Of a stretch of DNA of 64,000 nucleotides, positions 55,007-64,000 are shown piece after piece (the stretch's first letter is position 1; the number at the start of each line of letters is the position of its first letter). Below the pieces are notes generated by a model. It was not told where the DNA came from. It saw nothing but the letters and a program-made list of their open reading frames with translations, and made no database searches. Location of the stretch: contig NCSJ02000076.1 of NCBI GenBank assembly GCA_002812745.2, positions 1 through 64,000 of the forward strand, written 5' to 3'. Made by a program: the position numbers and the translations under genes. This stretch comes from Scytalidium lignicola. Lineage: Eukaryota; Ascomycota; Leotiomycetes.

Positions 55007-58000
55007 CTAATTCTCTTCAATCGGTGACGGTGTATGTGCCACGAGTTCGCCGTTTTCTTTCCCAGGTTCTGCCTGTCCTGCATCAGCGCCTTTAGGAGAC
55101 GCCACTAGCGATTCTGTTTGTACTTCCGTCGGACTGTTGTTATTAGCACTCAATGCAGCAGTAGCAGCCATAGCTAATCTTTCAGCTCTGAGAGCCTTAT
55201 TACGAGCCTCCCGTTGCCTAGCCAAATCTTTCTCTGCCTGTATAGCTTTCGAACGGCGGGTCTCCGTGTCTTCTCGTTTAACAACCCTCCGCAGAGCTTC
55301 GGACGCGCGAATAAGACCGTCAATACTGATTGCATGGTTGGTCATTTGATGATTTATGTATGTATAAACAGCGGCTGGTGTTACGCATTGCAACAACTGT
55401 TGCTCATTGAGTTTGAGCAAGGCCAGAGCAACTTGGAATAGGAATGTACTTCCATCGTTCGTGCACAGCACAACGTCCCACACACGGAAGAGAGCTTCAG
55501 CAGAAAGACAATCCGTGAAAACACTGAGAAACCATTGGAAAGTCAATGCCTCCAATTCGATACTGAGAGAGTCGAGGTGAAGGGATAATTTAGGCAGAAT
55601 CTCAGCGACGTATTGACGGAGTACTTGCTGATCTGCCCGAGATGCTAGAAGACTGTGATCATAGTACCCTTGTGGAAGAATATTCTCAATGATACTCGTA
55701 AGCACCCAAAAGGCATCTTCAGCACCGGGCATTATAAGCAATAGGCATGCTGTGATCAAATTCATGCCTTGACAATACCCGACTTCTGGGTTTCTCCTCG
55801 AGTAAGCTAGTAGAACCTCGTTCAACTTGGAAACTCCTGGTCCTTTTCGGAAGAAGATATTATCTGTCAATGTCCGGTGAATGTCCATCTGGATCTGTGC
55901 AATGATCGAAGGATCGTCCTCAGCATCCGAACGCGCCACCAGATCATCGTAGTAGCCAGGAATCCTCAGTGCTGTAGCTCCCGAGCACTCTGCCCAGATT
56001 TTGGAACGGTAAGCCACGGGTATACCGTTAAGTACTAGATTCATGAACTCATTCCACTTGGCACGGCCAACCTTGCCCTTATTTCCGAGTCCCGCGACGC
56101 CAATAATTTCTCCAACTGCCAATGTAGCTTCTGGCATGACAATTGAGGAACGATTTGCTCGCGTCTCTGTGGAAAGCGCAGCAGCAGCCTCTCCTTCTCT
56201 CTTTCGCTCAGCTCGGACTTTGCGAAGAAAATCATTCCATTTAACGGTCTTCTCCCGCTGGATTGAGTCATGAACTTCCCCGAGCTGCTGTAGAAGCAGC
56301 TTAACAGGCTCAGTATCTTCTTTAGCTGATTCTGTTGGCGGGGTCGGTGTTATAATATGCTTTGAAATTGTTGCAGGCTCAGGCACAACTGATATGGTAG
56401 GTTGGGCATCTACCACGCTTGCTGACGGAACAAACCCACGCCCTTCAGATGTAATGCTAGGTGATCTCTGGGGTTCACAGCCTTCCATTACTTCTAAAGC
56501 AGGCACACTACCAGATGGGGTATGTGACAGTAACTCGGTAGGAAATGTTGCAATCTTTAGGTAGTCTTGCCAGCGTTTGGGTGGCTTGCCCTCTTCCGCT
56601 CCTTCTTCTGTTGACGGAGAGTCTGGTCTTTCATCCCCAGAGTTATCATATCCATCTGTTACTACCGGTGATATTCCGCTTCGGGCATTGCTAATCATTT
56701 CCATTCGGCTGCCGCGCTTAGTCTTCAATACCATTTCAGCTGCCTCCTTTTGTCTTTTTCTACGGCGTTGGTCGTAAATGAAACCAAACCTATCGGTGAG
56801 AAACTCCTGATTGTTTAGATTATTGTATATATATGTTAAAGCTGGCGGTTGTTCATCCGGAGGCAAGATATTGTCCATTTCCACTGGCCCAGTGTTATCC
56901 CTATCCTTTGGAACCGTGGTTTGAGGACTTGCTCCCATAGTGTCCCACCTATCTTGCAGCTGGTGCCTGGCAGCACCTGACCCCGAGTTGGCATGGAGTC
57001 GACGCACTGTTGGAATTGCTTTAGGTCCGCTCTTCACCGGGGCGTTTCTGAGAGAGTTTGTCGTCCTGGCACTAGCTGTAGACGACGCTCTTTCATCTTG
57101 TGCCTTACCAGCGCTATCGGACCTACCACGACCAGTAGATTCGCTATCAGAGTCTCGACCTCCAGTTGTATTTCCTGCAACAAGCTTCAGTGCTAATGAT
57201 GCGAAGCTCGTGGACGCCTTTCGAGATGTTACTAGTCCTGACTGAATGCTCGAGGTGCGACTATGTTGTGGCGTAGATACAGTATCTGGGGCTTGGAAGA
57301 GACCATTCTGCAAGACACTAGGACGATTTGATGCTATAGCATTCCTCAGTGATGATTGTGCACTGTTCCTCGCCTCCTCGTTTATACTACTTGCTCGACT
57401 ACTTTTCCTACTGGTGCTTCCGCCCCAAATGTATTCCTTCCAACCTCTTGTGCTCTTGTCGGGCCGTTCGATTTTTGCGAGTCTCTGAGCGTCTTTGGCA
57501 CGAATAGTTGCATCATTTTCTAAAACATCTAGATTTGTCAAGACTTTGTCTGACATAGCGTCATTCATTAAATTCTCGATTCCAGCATGGCTAGTTGACC
57601 AGTCCCCATTTCTATCATCAGGTGTCGACAATTCTGCTTCGATACTTCGGAGCCGTTTTTCCAAATCCAAGCTAGAGATCCCACACTCAAGTATTATTTT
57701 TCTTAGAGCTCTTTCCCTCTGTTCGGTCTTCCTCCTGAGGGCGGCCATCTGAGCATCTCGTTCCGCTAAATCCTCCGCAATCTGTCTAACAAGAACCACA
57801 GCCCCATTACGGACAATCAGACGTTCGATATGCTCATCACTTGCCAAATGTAATGCTCCAGGCACATGCTTACTGGCTACAGGTGCATCATCGAAGAGTG
57901 CGCTGCGAGCCTTAGATGATGGGGAAAGTGTAGTCAGCGACTCCACAGTTGAAAACGTATCGGAGGCTTTTCGTGATGCATTTTCCCCGATTACTGTCTC

Positions 58001-58477
58001 GTGAGTGGTCTGGGGGTCAAAGGTGCGTCCATCGCTTGGCGACTCGGGGGAGAGCGAAGGGAAAGAGGTCAGGGATTTGTCCGAGGATGCTATCGATGAA
58101 GCGGAGCTGGAAATGTAGGATGCATATTTTCTGGATTTTACTCGCACTGTCTGCGATCTCTGGCTTCTCGCCGAAGCTGTAGAATGATGTGATGCCGACC
58201 TCTGCAGAGGAGCGCTGACATCAAGATCCATTCTACCTTCGTATAACCTCTTCACCGATGCAGAGAACGCATCTGAATGGCATCCAACACGTGCAGCTTC
58301 CGTAAATGCAGGTAGGTAAAGACAATCTAGAGTGTGGAGTCGACTGGTGAGGGTTGCCACGTTGTCTAAGGTTGATGCTGCGTCAGTACGGTTATCTGCT
58401 ACGCGAAATGCCATCATTGCTTTTCCAGCAACGTCACTCACGGATAAGAAGGATTCATGCCCTTTAGAAAAACCCAT
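55007..58477 (-). CDS. TBC-domain Rab GTPase-activating protein
   Basis: Large cytosolic regulator of membrane traffic, 1156 residues, no intron visible. The N-terminal ~800 residues are Ser-rich and mostly disordered, with a coiled stretch near 250-290 (LAERDAQMAALRRKTEQRERALRK). The TBC domain spans about 812-1040: catalytic Arg finger in IQMDIHR (about residue 863) and Gln finger in YCQGMN (about 901), both intact, so GAP activity is likely. A C-terminal coiled/charged region (KAIQAEKDLARQREARNKALR) follows. The upstream side has an acceptor-like CGTAG at about 58490, so a 5' exon could be missing from this model. The exact Rab partner is unknown. Confidence 0.88.
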   Translation of the reverse strand: MGFSKGHESFLSVSDVAGKAMMAFRVADNRTDAASTLDNVATLTSRLHTLDCLYLPAFTEAARVGCHSDAFSASVKRLYEGRMDLDVSAPLQRSASHHSTASARSQRSQTVRVKSRKYASYISSSASSIASSDKSLTSFPSLSPESPSDGRTFDPQTTHETVIGENASRKASDTFSTVESLTTLSPSSKARSALFDDAPVASKHVPGALHLASDEHIERLIVRNGAVVLVRQIAEDLAERDAQMAALRRKTEQRERALRKIILECGISSLDLEKRLRSIEAELSTPDDRNGDWSTSHAGIENLMNDAMSDKVLTNLDVLENDATIRAKDAQRLAKIERPDKSTRGWKEYIWGGSTSRKSSRASSINEEARNSAQSSLRNAIASNRPSVLQNGLFQAPDTVSTPQHSRTSSIQSGLVTSRKASTSFASLALKLVAGNTTGGRDSDSESTGRGRSDSAGKAQDERASSTASARTTNSLRNAPVKSGPKAIPTVRRLHANSGSGAARHQLQDRWDTMGASPQTTVPKDRDNTGPVEMDNILPPDEQPPALTYIYNNLNNQEFLTDRFGFIYDQRRRKRQKEAAEMVLKTKRGSRMEMISNARSGISPVVTDGYDNSGDERPDSPSTEEGAEEGKPPKRWQDYLKIATFPTELLSHTPSGSVPALEVMEGCEPQRSPSITSEGRGFVPSASVVDAQPTISVVPEPATISKHIITPTPPTESAKEDTEPVKLLLQQLGEVHDSIQREKTVKWNDFLRKVRAERKREGEAAAALSTETRANRSSIVMPEATLAVGEIIGVAGLGNKGKVGRAKWNEFMNLVLNGIPVAYRSKIWAECSGATALRIPGYYDDLVARSDAEDDPSIIAQIQMDIHRTLTDNIFFRKGPGVSKLNEVLLAYSRRNPEVGYCQGMNLITACLLLIMPGAEDAFWVLTSIIENILPQGYYDHSLLASRADQQVLRQYVAEILPKLSLHLDSLSIELEALTFQWFLSVFTDCLSAEALFRVWDVVLCTNDGSTFLFQVALALLKLNEQQLLQCVTPAAVYTYINHQMTNHAISIDGLIRASEALRRVVKREDTETRRSKAIQAEKDLARQREARNKALRAERLAMAATAALSANNNSPTEVQTESLVASPKGADAGQAEPGKENGELVAHTPSPIEEN

Positions 58478-59264
58478 AACCTTTGTAAACTACGAGTTAT
58501 TTCTGTTCTATCTGCAGCTATGATACCATTTTGGGAATATACCGCAAAAAGACGCATATAAACACTCTGGTGTGGTCGATTGCCCATAGAACAATATCGC
58601 GCACTACTGACGTTTGGTTTGATACACAACCTATGACGGTGTTTTGCGCAATTGATGCCTTAGGCGTAGAAATGAGAGTATGAGCACACGAGCCAGGCGA
58701 GCCAGGCAGCTCAAGCTATGTGAAGTTACATTTTGATAAATATCCCTCAGATTCTCAAGTTGCGGCAATTTTGATTCCATACATTATTTGTCTCTGACAA
58801 TCTGGTGTGAGTTAGTTTTTTTACATGACCAGGTTGAATTAGAGTGTGAACATAAAAGGGTAACTCCGCTGCCTGTTATACTGTGTTGCTGGGGAAAATT
58901 GAACGGTTCTCTCACAGACTGCTAGCAGGTAGTATAGTTACTGCACTTGCAGCTTGAAAGTTATGGCGAAGGCTAAAATTAGCTGCCTCTAAACATTCAA
59001 CACATTCGCTCTCCTGGACCTTGAAATGTCAAATGTATGCCTCAGGCTAAAATATGTATATGTGTGTAGATTTGATAGACCTCGGTCCAGACATGCCAGG
59101 TACTTGTTCCCCGCAATACCGTTAAGATTACCGTAGTGCATAGCTAGAGCTGATCAGCACCTCGGTATCCCCAGAATACCATGCAATGGGTGCCGTACAT
59201 CTTCTCTCTACTTAATCCTAACCACATCAAATCGTCCTATGTGACAGTGACAGTGACACAAATC
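58478..59264. promoter_or_regulatory. divergent promoter region
   Basis: Between the RabGAP and the SDR start codons. No supported gene; a possible 5' exon of the RabGAP could lie near 58500-58700. Confidence 0.45.
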
Positions 59265-60310
59265 ATGACAGCAGTCGCGAAGAAACGGCTTCAGGCCTTG
59301 AGCGAACAACTCGTTGCTCCAATTGGAGACCAGGGCAAATTCGAGGACATTCCTAAACTGAAGAAGATCGCGCCCGATTCTACTGGTCCTAGAGTCAAGG
59401 ATAAAGTTATTATAGTAACTGGTACGTATAAATGAGTATGACCATTCACGAATGGATTACTGATCTTCTCTAAGGAACAAATTCCCCTATTGGTATTGGC
59501 CGAGCATCAGCACATCAGTTTGCTCAGAACGGTGCAAAGGCTATATACATATGCGATTACAACGATTCATATCTCGAGACGCACAAGCGCGAACTCGCCT
59601 CACTGTATCCGAATGTCCAAGTCCATACCAGGAAATTCGACGCCGCTGATGAGCAGTCTGTGAAGGCTGTCGTTGACCATGCCATTAAGACGTACGGGCG
59701 ATTGGACATTTTCTATGCAAACGCAGGAGTGGTGGGCCAGCCTAAAATATTTACAGAAATAACTGGAGATGAATTTATGGCAACTCTGAGAACAAATACT
59801 TTGAGGTATGTCACAGGATCCCTTATAGGTAGATATGTACTGATTTGGCATAGTGTACACCTAGCTGCTAAATATGCAGCCCCGGCAATGATGGTTACTT
59901 CTGAAGAGAAGAAATATCCTTCAGGAAGCATCATTGGCACCGCCTCCATTGCAGGAATCAGATCAAACGCTGGTTCTACCGATTATTCTGCCTCAAAGGC
60001 TGGCGTTATTTCTTTAGCACAAACAATTGCATATCAACTTGCTGGTACTGGTATCCGCATAAATGCTATATGTCCTGGTGTAATTGAGACCGGGATGACC
60101 GCCCCGATGTACGATGCCGCGAGATCAAGAGGCACTGAGAAGAAGATCGGCCAGCTGAATCCGCTAAGGAGAGGAGCGCATGCCGATGAAGTTGCTAGGG
60201 TTGCACTATTCCTGGGAAGTGACGAGAGTAGTTATGTCAATGGTCAGGCCTGGGCAGTTGATGGAGGATTGAGTGCTGGACATCCAGTTGTTCCTGGTAA
60301 ACTGGCTTAG
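59265..60310 (+). CDS. short-chain dehydrogenase/reductase
   Basis: NAD(P)-dependent SDR of 314 residues. Exons: 59265-59421, 59475-59805, 59854-60310, with introns of 53 and 48 bp. A ~50-residue N-terminal extension precedes the Rossmann motif, which reads VTGTNSPIGIGRA across the first junction (an insertion of TNSP relative to TGxxxGIG). NANAG is replaced by YANAGVVGQP; the catalytic set is Ser in GTASIAG, and Tyr/Lys in YSASKAG. The end (YVNGQAWAVDGGLSAG) matches 3-ketoacyl-ACP reductase-like SDRs. The start at 59265 (MTAVAKKRLQ) is preferred over one at 59181 because the extra stretch does not resemble a family start. Substrate unknown. Confidence 0.88.
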
Positions 60311-61505
60311 AACCATGATCTTTTTGCTGCGATAATGATTGAGAATTAACAAAGAAAATACTTCGAGATAGGTTGCACGCAACCTAATGCTCGGCCTAAT
60401 TTGTTGGACATCTCTCTATAGTTGTGACTCCTAGCAGCATCCGAAATTGGGACGCTAGATCCCGTTCCAAAGATATTTGTGTTACCAAGTCCAAGAATAG
60501 TCATCTGTACCTGACTATAAGCATCACCTACACTCAAACTTTAGAGGAATGTAGCTACGGATATTGGAGGGTGATTGATACATAGTAGGTAGGATAAGCT
60601 TAGTTTGTTGCTATTATTATTGAATATTTAACACTCTATCTTATAAGACAGGTTTCTCAATGCCTAGGGCATATTAGACTACATCTGTTAAAGTTATTCT
60701 TTATTCTCACTAATTTGTTTGCTTATATCACTCAATCAACAATGCCTCAATCTGCACTAGGTTGCACAAGAGGTTCATTCAGAGTTAATGCAGATAGATA
60801 CATTATATTTTGGCGGCTTTTGCATACACCACTTCCGCTGCACGTCCGACAGGTGTAGCAAACGCTCTCATGTGATACCACCTGCAGATAGCCGCGAAAG
60901 ATACAGAACGTTGAAATATAACCCAACTTTCTAGGTCCTATATCTCCAGAATCGTAAAATCAACGGTTTTGGGACTAACCGTAAGATCAGATGTTTTTAG
61001 GTCACACGAAGCAGGCACCATCGGGTCACTACAGGTCGTATCTCAGCAACGAATAGAAGCACTGTCCCCTGTTCAACTTTACACTCCACAGTTCACGATA
61101 CTATCGTATAATCTCAAATCAAGATGAGAAGACTGTTGAGTTAAGAAACACATCTTAATGGAAAGCTACATTAGATGAACGTTTCGTAAACACACTGCAT
61201 CTTGGGTCTAGACTTTATCATATCATGAAGAGATGTTACTGCCCGTGCCCCCAACATCTCTCAAATCACTCTAAGTTAGGGTATCCTAAACGGGGTTTCA
61301 TTCTACTTTCAATAAATGAACTGGGTTATTGTTACGGTTGGAAGGCAACCTGCGCGGTACACAGCAGCAGGGAAATAGGACATTATTTTATTGTCCTCTC
61401 TTCTCCCTCCAAGATGTTGGCATATATAACTACATATGCTTTGCTCTTCTATCAACCTTTTTCTTCATTCGTCTGCAGCACTGGTTTAAGAGCCTTGACT
61501 TTACC
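60311..61505. promoter_or_regulatory. intergenic, promoter of the secreted protein
   Basis: About 1.2 kb with no supported gene. Short ORF at 61225-61509 has no features. The 3' flank of the SDR and the upstream region of the secreted Cys-rich gene. Confidence 0.45.
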
Positions 61506-63275
61506 ATGAAATTTTCACTCGTTTTTGTCCTACCTTTGATAGAGGTCTCTTTAGTGAGAGCTTCCAATGGCTGCAGTCCAGACAACTGTGCTCGAGCAGT
61601 AACTGGAACACAACGGGGTTTTGGACATCAATATACTGCTTCGAGTGACTGTAGCGCCTTTGTTGGGACATCCACAGTTACAAGCTGTATAACTAATACC
61701 GTTGCCTTGACCACAGTGACTGTTTTTCCATTACAGATCAGGCGTTATGGACCTCCAGCCTCTGGTATTCCGCTTTATGCTACTGCTTGCACAGACAGTG
61801 CAGCATACTCATCCGCATGTTCCTGCTTTGGAATTACACAGCCTACAGTGACTTCGACTGACATTGTAAGTGTGATTCCCTTGATATATCCAGATATGAA
61901 CTAGGATTTATGTTTATAAAATAATTATATGCTAATAATTTAGGCTATGAACGTTACAGCCACCATAACAATTACTGCTTCTATCAATTCAACTGTTACG
62001 TGGGGTCCCTCAGCACCAAGTATCTTGTCAACTTCTGCAGTCAATACCCCCAATACAGGATCACTGATCTCCTCTACCTCCATATTAAACCAGACATTAA
62101 ATGGCACTTTTACAATTGCCACACCTACTTCTAGGGCAGTAAATACCAGCTCGCTTGTTACGTCGACTTACTCCACTCCTATTTCCGGAACCGCAGCACT
62201 ATCAACAGTTACGAGCGCGTATAACATTACGACAAACAGAACCACTTCATATAGTGGCTATTCTGTTCCTTCACCATCTGGACCAGTTTGGGTAAACTAC
62301 ACATCCTACTCTGTGTCAATTAGAACTGGTGTCACGGCTTCTACAGTTGTCAGTGGTATTTCCACTGGTGTGATACCATCCAATTCTGTGGTTCCACCAT
62401 ACGCACCAGTTTGGACGAACAGCAGCTCTTCGTTTCCACCATTTACCAATACCTCTATAGAGACCAGTGTAACGCCTTCAACAGCTGCCAGTGGTGTTTT
62501 CACTAGTGGTATTTCCACCTATACGGCCCCTCCATATGCACCAATTTGGTCAAACAGCAGCAGCACTTCATATCCAACATCTACCGGAATCTCCATTGGA
62601 ACTAGTATCACGACAATTACGTTCAGTGTAATTCTTACAGGATCAGGCCTCCCGGCTAGTACTTCACTGTCTAGATCGATATGGACCAACTCGAGCTCGC
62701 GTCGTTCCACGTACACCATACCACCTTATTTCTTCAGCACACCCGATCTGTCTTCGACCACAGTCAGCGGCGGAATAACCACATGGACCGTATGGAATAG
62801 CAGTTTAACTTCTTCATCTACGCCGATCTACAGAAATACCACCTTGACCACTGTAACAACTTCTTCAGTCCAACCAATCTGCACGGCCGCTGTCATGTCA
62901 GATCCCTACAACTGTGGATCCTGCGGTACAGTCTGTACTTCCGGTGTCTGCGACAATGGAACTTGTACCTCTTCTTCCGCATGTGATGGCCAGGTCTGCG
63001 GCAGTCTTAACAGCTGTGGTGTCTCGAGCACCTGTTTCTGCTTCACGACATCAGATGGGATAGGCTTCTGTGGTCAAAACGCCATCTGTGAAGATCTGGC
63101 AGATTGTCAGTCCGATTCGGATTGTGATAGTGGCAGCATATGCGTAGTGCAGTCTTGCTGTGAGAGAAATGTCTGCCTGCCTGGTGGCTGCGATAATCCG
63201 GCTACGAAGCTTATGCGGCTGGCTGGGAGTCGATGGTCACCTGCTCGAGGCGACACTGCTGCTTTCAAAGTTTGA
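61506..63275 (+). CDS. secreted Ser/Thr-rich, Cys-rich repeat protein
   Basis: Predicted extracellular or wall-associated protein of 563 residues. Exon 1 is 61506-61865 and exon 2 is 61944-63275; the 78-bp intron joins TSTDI to AMNVTATITI. Signal peptide of about 20 residues. An N-terminal Cys-containing domain (residues 21-120, C-x4-C and DCSAF... pattern) is shared by many fungal secreted proteins. The middle (about 120-435) is Ser/Thr/Asn-rich with dense N-x-S/T sequons and repeats of the type PPYAPxWxNSSS at about 62394, 62527 and weaker ones near 62280 and 62670. The end (about 440-540) holds about 20 cysteines with CGSCGTVC resembling Stig1-like segments. No GPI-anchor tail is visible. 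Function unknown; an adhesin or host-interaction protein is a guess. Confidence 0.8.
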
Positions 63276-64000
63276 AGAGATCAAATGAAGGTTTTACTTT
63301 TGCTTTGATTCCGATAGGTGGATGTAATTGAATGAATGGTTAGTAGTGATTGAGAAGAGGGGGATTTGCAGGAAAATGGCACAAGGTCATATTTTTGGGT
63401 ACTATGGCTGAGCACTTGTGAGAGAACAGGAATATGCACACGAACGAGAATGGTAACCGACGATGCTTTTATTCAGCTGAGAATTTGTGACTTCCAAAAA
63501 TATCATTGATTAATGTTCTTTCGCCTTGATTTTAGAAGAAACATAAACTTGAATGAGTGCACAAGAAAGTTACAGTAATGAAAGGTCATGGGAGCAGCAC
63601 GGCGGCGCAGACCGAGGTTCGCAGCAGACGCAGCATGACGTCGCCGTGCCGCGTGCCATCTGCCATCTCGCTCTCGCTTTTCGGATGCTGAGCCTGTCCG
63701 GGCCCGAACTCTCCAAAAATAGAGATGGACTCCGTGACTGTGAACTTGCGGGTCCCGTAAGTCACCCGTTAACTCGTAAGGCTGGACCCCTTTAGTGCTT
63801 ACAGCAGCAAAACAATTCAGGAACCAAAATATTTTCCACCGTAATCATTAGTTAGCTGTAGAATGATGCAGTGGCTTGGGCGGAGGTGTCCATTCCACCG
63901 TATCCGCGTATGCAAGTACCTTACGTACAGTAAGGGCTCAGTAAGCTGGTGGTAAACCTTCTCGAAGCTGGGGATGATCCACCGCATCTAGACTTTGCGC
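63276..64000. other. right flank, no gene seen
   Basis: GC-mixed sequence with short ORFs only. A gene could begin beyond the window edge; nothing is supported here. Confidence 0.5.

Overview
The window looks like nuclear DNA of a filamentous ascomycete (Pezizomycotina). The protein genes carry many short introns (about 48-105 bp, GT...AG, often with a TACTAAC- or CTAAC-like branch site). There are two Zn2Cys6 activators of the fungal type plus a MAL-type one, two fungal bZIP regulators, a class II hydrophobin (an ascomycete family), and direct traces of RIP-like C:G to T:A mutation in a transposon relic. A Leotiomycete (Helotiales-like) is my best guess, but I cannot prove it from sequence alone. 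Intergenic DNA is AT-rich and contains a pogo/Fot1-type DNA transposon family at three stages of decay.

Layout. 1-10.5 kb: a DHA2 multidrug-type transporter whose frame is broken at an N, a pseudogene of the FMP52 family, a bZIP regulator, a transposon relic, a short-chain dehydrogenase (SDR) and a Zn2Cys6 regulator. 12-18.7 kb: a sugar-utilisation block made of a MAL63/MalR-like activator, a maltose-permease-like transporter and a secreted GH27-type glycosidase. Four copies of CGGNNNRATTYNCGG lie in front of the transporter and the glycosidase and none in front of the activator. This is the most striking regulatory signal in the window. 20-29.4 kb: an SDR, a Zn2Cys6 regulator, a PuuE-type allantoinase-like deacylase, an NCS1 purine/pyrimidine/allantoin permease and a 2-oxoglutarate dioxygenase. 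The shared permease-dioxygenase promoter holds several GATA (AreA/NIT2-type) sites. I infer a candidate nitrogen (ureide/nucleobase) scavenging cluster.

29.4-37.5 kb: AT-rich accessory DNA with an isolated class II hydrophobin, a 2.4-kb pogo-like element with perfectly identical 103-bp terminal inverted repeats but a dead transposase, and a second bZIP gene. 38-46 kb: a two-domain GFA/CENP-V-like protein, a long gene-poor stretch, and a seven-exon ferric/metalloreductase. 48.9-58.5 kb: a germin-like cupin, a BCD1-like protein that lacks its zinc-finger N-terminus exactly beside an NN, an unknown disordered protein, a TYW2/Trm12 wybutosine enzyme and a TBC RabGAP. 59-63.3 kb: a third SDR and a secreted, Ser/Thr-rich, cysteine-rich repeat protein.

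Most multi-exon models below were assembled by hand from splice signals. Each sums to a whole number of codons and restores family motifs across the junctions. No expression data or database search was available.
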